Assembly (NCBI GenBank): GCA_035578905.1
Contig: JAQJVL010001214.1
Span: 1 to 64,000 of the forward strand
DNA: 64,000 nt
Reading direction: 5' to 3'
Source of the DNA: Stictocephala bisonia
Lineage: Eukaryota > Arthropoda > Insecta > Hemiptera > Membracidae
How positions within the stretch are numbered: position 1 is the first letter of the stretch; each line of letters starts with the position of its first letter. The notes under the pieces were generated by a model. The model searched no databases. It saw only the letters and a program-made list of their open reading frames with translations, and had not been told where the DNA came from. Below are positions 1-9,975 of the stretch, piece after piece. A program made the position numbers and the translations under genes.

Positions 1-355
1 CAACTACACAAATATGAAAACCAACATGAAAATTCTAAAGTTCAGATCAAAAAGCAAAAAACTAGATTCTCAAGAAGAACTTGAAATTTATAAACACAAC
101 CAAGAAAATCCCAACAATTTAATCAACACCATGTTAATACAAAAAAGAAACTCAATATTCGAAACAATTATACATATAAGAAACAACACACAATGACAAC
201 TAACCACCAAATCACAAATATTTACAAATTTAACACATGTTTTCCTTATAATAATTGTTTATTTCATTTTATTTGTTTTGTAACAGTTTAGAAAGGAAAC
301 ACCTATGAAGATGGCATAATTGCCGAAACCAGTCGTTGTTAATTTAATAAAATGT
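1..355 (+). mobile_element. Penelope-like element, 3' end (partial)
   Basis: A short frame at 14-196 (60 codons, ending TGA) is Lys- and Asn-rich and contains 'EELEIYKH' followed by 'NNLINTML', which resembles the extreme C-terminus of Penelope-like element proteins, beyond the GIY-YIG domain. About 115 bases downstream lies GAAGA, a short hairpin (GGCA-TAAT-TGCC, about 313-324), then GAAAC and an AATAAA at 345-350. That is the kind of 3' end these elements carry, sometimes as a hammerhead-like fold. The rest of the element lies left of the window. The piggyBac-like element at 356 begins directly after it, so it probably marks an insertion into this tail. The family assignment rests on resemblance over a short stretch. 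Confidence 0.5.
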
Positions 356-395
356 TTAACCCTTAGTAAGTCGCGCCTCTCATTGTACCGTAATG

Positions 396-420
396 GGTCG
401 CGTGGTGTACAAAAGACCGC
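396..420 (+). repeat. subterminal 25 bp motif of the piggyBac-like element
   Basis: A motif with consensus GGTCGC-TGGTGTACAAA-GACCGC occurs at 396-420, 3430-3454 and 3474-3498 on the + strand, and again in inverted orientation at about 3653-3678 next to the right terminus. GGTC at the start pairs with GACC at the end, so each copy is a loose dyad. Repeated subterminal motifs in piggyBac-type elements are usually transposase binding sites. That role is inferred here from position and repetition. Confidence 0.7.
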
Positions 421-861
421 AATGCTCATTTTAACCTCTTTAACCTAATAAATGTCAATCATTTATAAATATTTCATTTAATTAATAGAAATAATGATAT
501 AGGAAGTGATTTAAACAAAATATCTCAGTTTTTAATAATGCATTTATTAAAGAAACTATAACCATAAGCATACAATAAGTGTTTAAATTTAGTTTACTGC
601 AATTTGTAGATGAATGAAAAGTATCAATATCAATTTAATAAGAAAAAAACCCACTAAAACAATACTGTTTATATATTTACAAATGTAGACTGAAAGTTTT
701 AAAAATAGAGTTGTTTATTACATATTTAAATAATAAACCCATATCTATTGGTACATTATAAACAAAGGCAAAAATTAAGTTGCAAAACAATTTATGATGA
801 ATACAGTATGAACTATAGGCTTAGTTTATATTCTTTACTAGGCTCAAACTAATATTTATGT

Positions 862-1469
862 ACGGATTGTACAAAATGTTTAAATACTAGTATTATAAAA
901 TAAATATAGCAGCCCCTCGTAAACTCTAATAACATAACCTAAGCCTAATAACTATAACTAAAAACAATTAATATAGCCCAATAAAAACCTTCTGTACTGT
1001 AGTCTTCTACTCGACGGATTGTACAAAATGTTTAAATACTAGTATTATAAAATAAATATAGCAGCCCCTCGTAAACTCTAATAACATAACCTAAGCCTAA
1101 TAACTATAACTAAAAACAATTAATATAGCCCAATAAAAACCTTCTGTACTGTAGTCTTCTACTCGACGGATTGTACAAAATGTTTAAATACTAGTATTAT
1201 AAAATAAATATAGCAGCCCCTCGTAAACTCTAATAACATAACCTAAGCCTAATAACTATAACTAAAAACAATTAATACAGCCCAATAAACACCTTCTGTA
1301 CTGTAGTCTTCTACTCGACGGATTGTACAAAATGTTTAAATACTAGTATTATAAAATAAATATAGCAGCCCCTCGTAAACTCTAATAACATAACCTAAGC
1401 CTAATAACTATAACTAAAAACAATTAATACAGCCCAATAAAAACCTTCTGTACTGTAGTCTTCTACTCG
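862..1469 (+). repeat. 4 x 152 bp tandem repeat inside the piggyBac-like element
   Basis: Four head-to-tail copies start at 862, 1014, 1166 and 1318 with an exact 152 bp period and only a few substitutions. Each begins ACGGATTGTACAAAATG and ends near CTTCTACTCG. The last copy contains the transposase stop codon (minus-strand TAG at 1463-1465) and its 3' flank, so the array is a serial duplication of the 3' untranslated region together with the stop. Near-identity indicates recent expansion. Confidence 0.95.
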
Positions 1470-3337
1470 ACATCATCCGTGTCGCTCTGAACATGATCCC
1501 TGGCACATTGTTCACACGTGAATCGAGTGTGCTCCCGACAAATGAATAAGTGACAAGCTGGGCACCTTGTACGGCTCTTCCGGTTCTTTTCCCTGGTACA
1601 TAAGTAGCATCGTCCAGTTGTTGGTTGGACTTCTTGAGGTCTTTCTGGAGCGGGAACCGGCTGGCCGGTAAGTTCCCTCACTCTTTGTCGGAGTGTCACA
1701 GGAAGCGTCAGAATCGAAGCTCTTTTCGTCAATTGTGGCAAACATAGAGATTTTCCTAGAGATCGAAGGAAGTTTCTTCTGTTTGTTGCTTCTTGTGGAA
1801 AGTTGTTACGCAGAATGATGTAGCTATTGATCCCAGCGATATTCAAAAAAGAGAAGAAGAGGGTAAGTGACCATCTATTGCTTCGTCTAGACACCGAGTA
1901 TGCTCCCTTCATCTGGTCGACAGTATCCACGCCACCTTTGTATTTGTTGTAGCAGGTTAGCATGACTGGTTTCTGTTTATCACCAGAGTCTTCATCAATG
2001 GTATCTGTATGGTGAAAGGTTGAAAGCAAAAGCACGACCTTTTTTTTGTTAGGAACGTACGATAGCAGTGTCATATCGTCGCCATAACCAAACAAACTGG
2101 TGCATGGCCTTCTCGAATTCTTATCAATAAACGTTGGAGGAATTTCGCGCTTATTTTTCTTCAATGTACTGGTCACAGTGAGAGAGTGGTTATCTAGTAG
2201 CTCTTTGGCCAACGGAATTGAACCATACCAGTTATCTAGCGTAATGTGTCATCCAGTTCCTGAAATTGGAGTAATAATGCGTATTGTGACATCTCTTGAA
2301 GCATTGCTGAGTCTATGAGGCCCTTCGGGTTGTTTGCCGGCATAAATTTTTAGATTTGCAGTGTAGTACGTTCGTGCATCACATAATGCAAACATCTTGA
2401 TCCCATAGCGAGTAGGCTTATTTGGGATATATTGCCGGAAGCTACATCTTCCGCGAAAGGCTTCTAGCATTTCGTCCACAGTCACGTACTCGCTAAGACT
2501 GTAATTTCTCTGGCAACGATTGACAAATTCCTGGAACACTTCACGAATAGGAGCCAATTTGTCCTGTGCCTTTCTCTGCCTCCTAGTTCTCACATCGTCA
2601 AAACGTAAAGCCCTAAGTAAAAACTTAAAGCACCTAAGTGACATCGTCAACCGAAAATACTCTACACCGAGTCCATCAACAGCCCATAAGTCCTCTAATC
2701 TTGTATGCGACGATCTTAGCAGTCCAGCCAGATACAATAAGCCGAGAGTAGCATGAATTTCATCTCTGTCTGTTGCCTTGGCATCTCTTTCACGAGTATA
2801 GTGTTCTTTATTTTTTTCAATCCATACATTAGTGTAGTCAACAACACGATCAATCAAAATGTCCGGGAAAAATAATTTCCAACTTTCATCAGGTAATTTT
2901 GCAGCCGTAGCTTCCCCTTTCGGCCAGGGTACGCGAACACCGATTCTTTCACCACGAATAATGTTGTGTCGACGAGTTCTACCGCGAAGGTTTGCAACAT
3001 TCATATGTGCACTCCACCTAGTTTCTAAATCTTTTCCAAGAATAAAATTGTGGTTTTCCTCTGTGGTCGGGTTAGCTTCTTCCCTCTCTGCCAAATCTTC
3101 TAGAGAGGTTTCCGAGCTAGTTTCATGGTCACTATGCTCTACTTCGTCGTCAGATTGGTCACTTCCTTCTCTTTCGATCACACCATCCCCATCGTTTTCA
3201 ACATCGGGATTCACGTCCGCAAACAGTTGTCGAATTAGAAGCTGTCTGTCCTCCTCTGTTACACGCTCTTGTTCTCGCTCTTCCTTCTCGACACTCGATA
3301 GCATGTCAAGTAACCGTTTGGCCTCGTCAGAATCCAT
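1463..3337 (-). pseudogene. piggyBac-type transposase, one in-frame TGA
   Basis: This encodes a DDE transposase that cuts and reinserts at TTAA. An acidic Asp/Glu/Ser-rich N-terminus is followed by the catalytic core. The first catalytic Asp lies in 'VTVDEM', the second in 'TLDNWY' (about 2232-2240), and the C-terminal part has the conserved 'YKGGVDTVDQM'. It ends with a Cys/His-rich zinc domain ('CYLC', 'CPACH', 'CREH', 'CEQC'). Length is about 625 residues, normal for the family. The start at MDSDEAK (3337) is preferred over a Met nine residues upstream. The only break is TGA at 2249-2251, just before 'ITLDNWY', in frame with both flanks. A CGA to TGA change is the simplest explanation. Confidence 0.93.
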
Positions 3338-3689
3338 CTTCAAGACACAAAATAAAAGCCGCACAACACTAGATCATAGAGAAACGGACAATTTTATAAA
3401 ATAAAAAAAAAATAACTCTTCACAAATTTGGTCGCCTGGTGTACAAATGACCGCACAAAAAAATGACGTTGCAGGTCGCGTGGAGTACAATAGACCGCAC
3501 CACTCACAGATCGATACGCCCACGGCAGTGGCCTTGACTAAACTGGCTCTTCTTTGTTGTGGGGGTGGAGGGGAAGGTGGGGGAGGATATGCCGGGTGGA
3601 GGGGATCAGAGGAGTTACCGCAACAAATTTACACGAATAAATATAATTCTTGCGGAGGTTTGTACACCGCGCGACCTATTAAGGGTTAA

Positions 3690-3724
3690 GGGTGCTCAAT
3701 TGTTATTTTATATTATAACTTTAT

Positions 3725-3768
<44 letters not shown>

Positions 3769-4007
3769 TTATTTCATTGGAACAGTAAATAATGAAGACA
3801 ATGAAATGGATATTAACAACTGTCTTACCTTGATGTTATGATCAACTGATGAAAAATGTGTAATAAATGTTAGCTTCATTCAAAGATATTTAAATATAAC
3901 ATGTCTTCACTGGAACGGTTTTCCATATTATATATTACAAAAATGAGAAACTATTATTAATGGAAACAAACAACAATAAAATATTAACATTTAATTGTAT
4001 ATTATTT
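3690..4007. other. AT-rich spacer with (TA)n and poly-T
   Basis: No gene is visible. The stretch holds a (TA)n run of about 17 units at roughly 3727-3760, followed by a T run. Such AT microsatellites are common beside insertion sites. Confidence 0.6.
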
Positions 4008-4843
4008 TCGACATTTTAGAAAATCCGGATTAATTCTTCCGGATTTTCTAAATATGCAGATTATCAAAATTAACTTGTACAATGGTTGGAAGATGTATTT
4101 AACGTAAAATCAGCTGTTTTTCACATTAGCGGTTAACAGGAAATTTAAGGCAAATGAATGAAACCAATGGTGATTTTTAATATAAAACTATTTTATTTAC
4201 AATGTTGTTAACTTTGATGAATAAATATCATTAATGTACAAAATTATTAAGTGAAATTACTATTGACATACATCTCATTCTAAGACTTACGTTTTAAATT
4301 TTTAGCCCACTAAGTACACTATAGGCTAATACACAGCTCTAAAAATGTTATTATAAATTACACAGTTAGAAGTTTAAAAAAATCCTTTACAGCTTTGTTG
4401 CAATTGTTAGAAATGTGTTCTTCTTTTCAATAGAAGCCATATTAGTCACAGTTACAACTACTGTAGTTTGTCTGTCTATTACAGCCTATTATCATGTTCA
4501 TTCGTTGGTCCAGTATATAGCAGTGCACACGCTATCACCTTTCGAGCGTCCTTAAGAACTAACAAGCATCCTGTTCCATTCACACAGTTGTAGGTTAGGT
4601 TATAACTGATGAAAGGCTCGGTCATTATGTATTATTTCTACCTTCCCAGCTCTGTTGTTCATTTTGAATTTAACTAGTTCAAATCATAATGAAGGAACTA
4701 GCATGGCTGGCTGTTGAGTCGTTTTTAAACTTTAATTTATAGTATAAAATATTTATTTTTTTTAATACAAATATTTTGCCAGAATTGAATCCGGATTATT
4801 GACGGTCCAGATTTTTTACGTCCGAATTATTGATGCTTTACTG
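4008..4843. mobile_element. pogo/Tigger-type miniature element, diverged
   Basis: The right end (about 4780-4843) reads GGATTATTGACGGTCCAGA and later ACGTCCGAATTATTGATG before CTTTACTG, followed by TA at 4844-4845. It closely matches the right terminus of the Tigger element ending at 12549. The left part (about 4019-4075) has AATCCGGATTAATT and GATTATCAAAATTA, matching the left terminus of that element, but its exact outer end is decayed. No transposase is present. It is therefore a non-autonomous relative of the 9896-12549 element. Internal sequence near 4640-4700 resembles 34530-34585. Confidence 0.6.
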
Positions 4844-4981
4844 TATATTTATTTATTTTTTCCACCTCATGAGTGTTTAGTTGAACTGTTTTAAAAAGAG
4901 TAGAAAACAACATCTCTAAGGAAAATAATAAAACAAGCAAAATAACACTAAAATTAGATGCAGAACATTTAAGATTGAAAT

Positions 4982-6575
4982 TAAATGAAAATGAAAAATG
5001 CCTTTATTAAAGGGACAAAGTTAGGATTGTAAAGTCCTCTCTAACACTTAACCCCATAACAAAATAGTACATATACAACAAAACGTTTAAGAAAAATAAG
5101 AACAACTTAAATTAATTTATATGTATGCATACTAAAAAAATAATAACAATAGTAATAAATATAAATAAATAAACTTATGACTAACACAAATAAAATGAAT
5201 TATATATTATAATTTAAACGAATCACCAGCTCATTATCTTTATTTATATACAAAACAATAATTCAAATATTATATGTACGCAAATAATAACTTAATCCAT
5301 CAAAACAGTGAAAAATTAAAATATGGTACTAAATAAAAACAAATAAGTAACTCAAGAAAGAAAAGAAAACAAAAGAAATAAAAATAAAATAAAGTATGAT
5401 ATGGACATACACACGTTTCATTCGCACATATCGTCGACAAGCCACCGTCAGAGCCACCTGCCCCACATTTACAGATCCTGCACCAAACAATCCTTAACCA
5501 CCACCCCAAAGCGAGAAAGCTCACCTAATATTCTGATGTTGGAAGGGAGAGAATTCCAGAGATAGCAAGCTGTTACGGTAAAAGATTTATTATAAATAGT
5601 TGTGCGGTGTACAGGGACTGATAGAAGAGATTCTCCCTGACGTGTATTTCTTGTGCTAATTTCATTTATGATCCTGAAATGCTCGGACAAGTTGTTTGGA
5701 AGTTTGGATTTCAAAATCTTGTAAAGAGGTAAAAGCATGTGGTATTTACGAAGTTGTTTCAGTTTTAACATTGAGAGTTGCATAAAAGGGATTAATATGA
5801 TCTTCTCTTCGAAGATTGAAAATAAATCTGATGCAGTAATTCTGTGCAAGTTGAAGCTTGTCCGAGAGCTTAACAATGCATTACATTAATCACTGTATCA
5901 CAGTAATTGAAATGAGGCAACACTAAGGTCTTCACAGCATCACTTTCACATTGAATGGAAGAAAAGAAGCATATCGTTTCAAATTGTGAATGCAAGCAAA
6001 AACCCTATTACAAGTTACTATAACCTGATCAGACCAGTTCAAAGTTCTATTCATAACCAATCCAAGATTTTTAACTTTGTCACAATAGTTTAATGTTAAG
6101 CCCCCCAGTCTCAGTATAGGAATTGATTCAACATCAACCTGTGACATAAATCTGAGATGACCAATAATGATAGCCTGAGTCTTATTTTTATTCAATTGTA
6201 GTCCATGTTTTAAAGCCCAACTTGATATGGCTTGAATGTCTTGATTTACTAGTAAAACTGACTGGTTCGTTTCATTGATAGGAAAATCATGATAAATTTG
6301 TAAATCATCCACATAAAATTGACACTTGGAGTGTTGTATTTGAGTTGTGACATCATTTATGTATAATGAAAATAATACTGATCCCTGTGGTACACCACGA
6401 GATACAGTTTTCCAGTCAGACGCACTATCCCCAATACTCACACACTGCTTACGGCCTGATAAGTAGGACCTGAGCCAGTCAACACAACCATCTGAGAGAC
6501 CACAGCACTTTAGCTTTAGTCAAATAAGAGAATGATAAACACAATCAAAGGCCTTAGAAAAATCATAGATAGAAT
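4982..6575 (-). mobile_element. 5'-truncated LINE (CR1/Jockey-like), 3' half
   Basis: Minus-strand reverse transcriptase sequence runs from about 6575 ('DFSKAFDCV') through 'GVPQGSVL' (about 6385-6410) to the thumb and C-terminal region at 5469. The 3' untranslated part continues to about 4982, where it ends in AATAAAGGCATTTTTCATTT-type sequence, like the 3' tail of the LINE ending near 52540. 5' truncation is the usual outcome of incomplete reverse transcription. Confidence 0.85.
5469..6575 (-). pseudogene. LINE reverse transcriptase fragment (palm to C-terminus)
   Basis: Two minus-strand open stretches, 5932-6441 and 5469-5876, cover RT motifs and the thumb. The catalytic box reads FYVDD instead of the usual Y-A-D-D. 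It is followed by 'HGLQLNKNKTQ' and 'KNLGLVMNRTLNW', typical of the CR1/Jockey supergroup. Upstream, 'DFSKAFDCV' is readable from about 6575, with a stop (TGA) at about 6520. A frame change separates the two stretches near 5880-5930. It is a dead copy lying antisense to the host gene. Confidence 0.85.
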
Positions 6576-6752
6576 GTTTATTTATCCATCAGGATTAATT
6601 TTATGGTATCTATCATTGGTACTAGTGAAATAATAGGTAGAATTTCTAACATGTAGCCCACATTTCATTTACTAGTCACTGACTGCAATTTGGTTGTATT
6701 AAAATGTCAGTATGGAGAGTGGAAGGAAATTGTGATTTATATGCATATCTAA

Positions 6753-7375
6753 TAGTGAATGGGACATTGCGATTTTCGAAATGTCCAGTTTCGAAAGGTT
6801 TTGGTTTTCGAATGGACTCATTCGAATGAATTAGTTTGTTTTCATTCATTGATTTTTGATGTTGGATAGCTTTATAAATAACAAGTTTTTTCTATGAATA
6901 CTACACATAAGTACAGTTAGATATTACACATTTGTATTATAAGAAAATATAGTCTTGTAATTGTAGTTTTTGTTGTTAATTTGTAAACGTAATTGTAATT
7001 TTTGTTTCTATGCCTTTAATATTTGTTAGTGATCTTTAAAACAACCCGTTTTGCTATCAAACAATACTATGTTTTTCACAATTTAAAATAAATAACATAT
7101 AATAAAATTGTAATGTGTAAATTAGCACAATTCACTAAAATAAAATATAATTCGTACATTTTCTGTATCATATATTTCATAATACAATATCTAGACCTTC
7201 AATTATAATTAAGAACTATCTCAACCATCTTATTTTATCTAAAGATATCAAGACTGTTCATAACTGTGCATTCGTTTTGGACATTTTGAATGCAAAATAT
7301 TCATTCGAAAGGCATTCAAATGGTTCCAATTTTCGAAACATTTCAGTTGTTACCATTCACAATCGCCTATCACTA
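6753..7375. mobile_element. hAT miniature element with 8 bp target duplication
   Basis: The direct repeat ATATCTAA (6745-6752 and 7376-7383) flanks a 623 bp element. It starts TAGTGAATGGGACATTGCGA and ends in a sequence whose reverse complement begins TAGTGATAGGCGATTGTGAA. An 8 bp duplication with TAG ends is typical of hAT transposons. Subterminal TTCGAA-containing motifs recur at both ends (about 6772-6832 and 7285-7345). There is no coding capacity, so it must be mobilised in trans. It ends 155 bp before an ATP9 exon. Confidence 0.88.
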
Positions 7376-7530
7376 ATATCTAAGCTCTTGTTTGTTCAGT
7401 AAATTGTTACTAACAAGCAAAATTAATTGGGTCTGGTAAATCCATGTATATTAAAAATATTACTGTAGAAAGTATGAGGTATTTTAAGGAATGAAATTAT
7501 CTCCTAGTAAATAATTGTTCTTTTTTTCAG

Positions 7531-7614
7531 CTTAAGAGTAAACTTGGATTTGGGCAAAGGATTCTACTCCTATTGCATGCAGCGTGATAAAGAAATGCCT
7601 GATACTGTGGTCAG
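7531..7614 (+). CDS. ATP9A/B: P4-ATPase ATP9-like, exon (post-TM4 segment)
   Basis: This exon encodes the start of the cytosolic segment after transmembrane helix 4 ('LRVNLDLGK'), then 'YCMQRDKEMPDTVV'. In ATP9 proteins this directly precedes the phosphorylation domain. The acceptor is a clean polypyrimidine tract plus CAG (7521-7530). The first base C completes a codon from an upstream exon. The donor is AG|GTGAGC at 7614/7615, and the split Arg codon is completed by the next exon at 13595. Class-5 P4-ATPases (ATP9A/B, TAT-5, NEO1) are lipid flippases or regulators of endosome/Golgi trafficking that act without the CDC50 subunit. No earlier exon is recognisable in the window, so the gene starts to the left. 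Confidence 0.9.
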
Positions 7615-9895
7615 GTGAGCTGACACATATCTATTATTAATTAGTCTAACTGGAAATTATAATTTGGTCAGATTGAAAGTGACTTGCGTGGTAAATTTAG
7701 CGCATGTAGAGGTTCCAACAGCAGAGGAGAAGTGTTCCACCTCTCTGTCTCTTGTTGGCGTGAGGGGCATTTTTAGGAGTGGGGCCAACGGACACAATCA
7801 GCTGGTGAAGTTAAATAAAGAAAACTGCTGGAATTATAAAGTCGGTGTAATGTAGCCATAACCTTGTATATTGTAAATTTTCTAGTAAAATAACATTCAA
7901 AACTATAATCATATTTAAATTGAATATTATGTTCTTGCTCAATCTATCACAACGTATACAGTTAGCAAAGCACATCTTTTAAGATTGCATACAAAGTAAT
8001 ATGTAAATAAAACTTTTATGATAGTAGTGATAAATATTATTCCAGTTTGAAGGTAAGCCGTTGAACACTTCAATCACATTATTCATAGTTCAAATCATAT
8101 CGCAAATATAATAATTATAATTTAACTTCAATATGAATTGGTAATGTAAACAAACCGCCCTAAATCAGCTAAATCCACACTCCTATCACAGCTCCTTTTC
8201 CCCCTATGCCATGTTCCAGCTGTACTAGATTCCAGTTCCCACCTCGTACCTTGCCTGCCAATGGTCATCTAGCTTGATGAGGTAGTAAGCAGAACTTCCC
8301 ACAGTGTATCCATGACAACAAAATGTTAAAGTGGCACAGTGGTGAGAGAAGACTTATTTTCTGTCTCACTTCAATGACTAGCTTTGTCTCTCTCACACAG
8401 GTTCTCTAATTAGGTCGCAATCAAAGCGGCCAAACTATAGTATTTTTACTTGTACAGTTGCTGATATGGTTCTCCAGAGAACCTGTAAATACATGTCCAA
8501 TCAGCAGTGTCTTGATACACTACCCCCAAGAAATATCATTCCAAAACTTTTTAAGATATTACACAGTTGAACAATACTATTATTTTTCTCCAACAAATTT
8601 ATGCTTATATTACTCATAATTATAATTAGCGATGGAGTCCCTCTTATTAATTTTGATTGGGTTTCTATAATAACCAATTAATAATATTTTGAATTGTTTT
8701 AAAGAAATGGCATTGTTATGTTTTAAAAGCAACGTTCAGAGACTTATGTTTTTTATGAGGATTTGAATCTTATATAGGAGGTAAAGATTTAATTTTATTT
8801 AGGTAGTGTATAACTGGAAAATTTAAATTTTAAACTATTCTTATACTATTCCTATAGTTACAATGTTTTTTTTTTTTTTTTACTTAAATGTGCCCTGCTT
8901 TTGTAGGAATTAGGTATATTACAGTATGATGTTTATATTTTAGGAGAACGATACTATTAATATGATTTCTGTTATAAATTAAAATTATTAAAATACAAAC
9001 AAAAATTATTATTAAACATGAGTCCACTAAAATATAAAAGGTTTATAAGAATTAATTGCATTAATTTGTTTCAGAAAATGCCCAATAAGTATAATGACTT
9101 TCATGTTTCAGGTGTTATTTAAAAAAAATGATTTAATGACATTTGACAAAAAATATTGGTATTTTTTGTCAAACAACTGTTGTCATCATACTATTGTAGT
9201 GTTTATAAATTCTTGTTATTTTGCATGAATAGAATTGTGTGGTTATTAATTTAAGTAGTCTTGTTGCTGATGGGAAATTTTTAAAGTGGCTCTACCTTTG
9301 CATTATAAAATAAAAAAATATAATCAATAAAAAAATAATGACTTGTCAGTAAAAATTACAACCAATATTTTTTAATGAACAAAAAACCTACATACTATAA
9401 ATGTTATATAAAGAGGTAGTATTTGACATCAAACCACGTACTCTGCATTTCAGATATATCAAACTATAAAAATTATTTGTATTAAAATAGAAAACATTGA
9501 TGACCTTGCACTTTTATTGGAAAATATTTGGTCATTTTGAGTAGAAAGCAAGTTGTTTCACTTCTCTAGTTGACAAACATTCTCTAAAAGCATCCTCTTA
9601 AGTTGAGTTGAAATTATTCCTTAGAACACTCAACTCTAGATAGTCAGTGATTACTGGTGTGTGATGCTACCTGTCAAACAGCTAAAACTGTGTTAGTTTT
9701 CCTTACTCCAGCCACTCTTAATAGAACACATGGGCGGTATTTGGAGATGTTCTTTGGGGGTTAAACTACTGTGGGGTATTGGTTGAATGGAAGGGGGTCT
9801 GGGGGGGTTATTCCCGGGAAAATTTTTAGAATGTAATGTTCTGATACTGCATTTTAAGGCTATTTTATACTAAATTGATACTAAATTCTGCTATA
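7615..9895 (+). other. ATP9 intron sequence, no gene seen
   Basis: This AT-rich intron part has no recognisable coding element. 8150-8520 is less AT-rich and may be an old unidentified repeat. Poly-T lies at about 8868-8881. The short frame at 7664-7855 has no recognisable features and is rejected. Confidence 0.6.
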
Positions 9896-9975
9896 CAGTA
9901 GAACGTCAATAATCCGGATTAATTGGGACCGGACCCTATCCGGATTATCAAATTATCCTGATTATCGAAATTACC

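Larger units (their letters stand above)
356..3689 (-). mobile_element. piggyBac-like DNA transposon (single nonsense mutation)
   Basis: The element is bounded by TTAA at 356-359 and 3686-3689, the target duplication typical of piggyBac. Just inside are inverted terminal repeats that read CCCTTAGTAAGTCGCGC on the left and CCCTTAATAGGTCGCGC on the reverse complement of the right end. Between them lie a minus-strand DDE transposase relic, a 4 x 152 bp tandem array and several copies of a 25 bp subterminal motif. At 3.3 kb it is the normal size for an autonomous element. Only one stop breaks the transposase, so it decayed recently or is still cross-mobilisable. It lies upstream of the first visible ATP9 exon. 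Confidence 0.93.

Noticed and set aside
2859..3404. 181-residue Ser-rich + frame opposite the piggyBac transposase
   Set aside because: Mirror frame of the acidic Asp/Glu/Ser-rich N-terminus of the real transposase.
7664..7855. 63-residue + strand frame in an ATP9 intron
   Set aside because: No family resemblance and no sign of splicing or conservation; chance frame.
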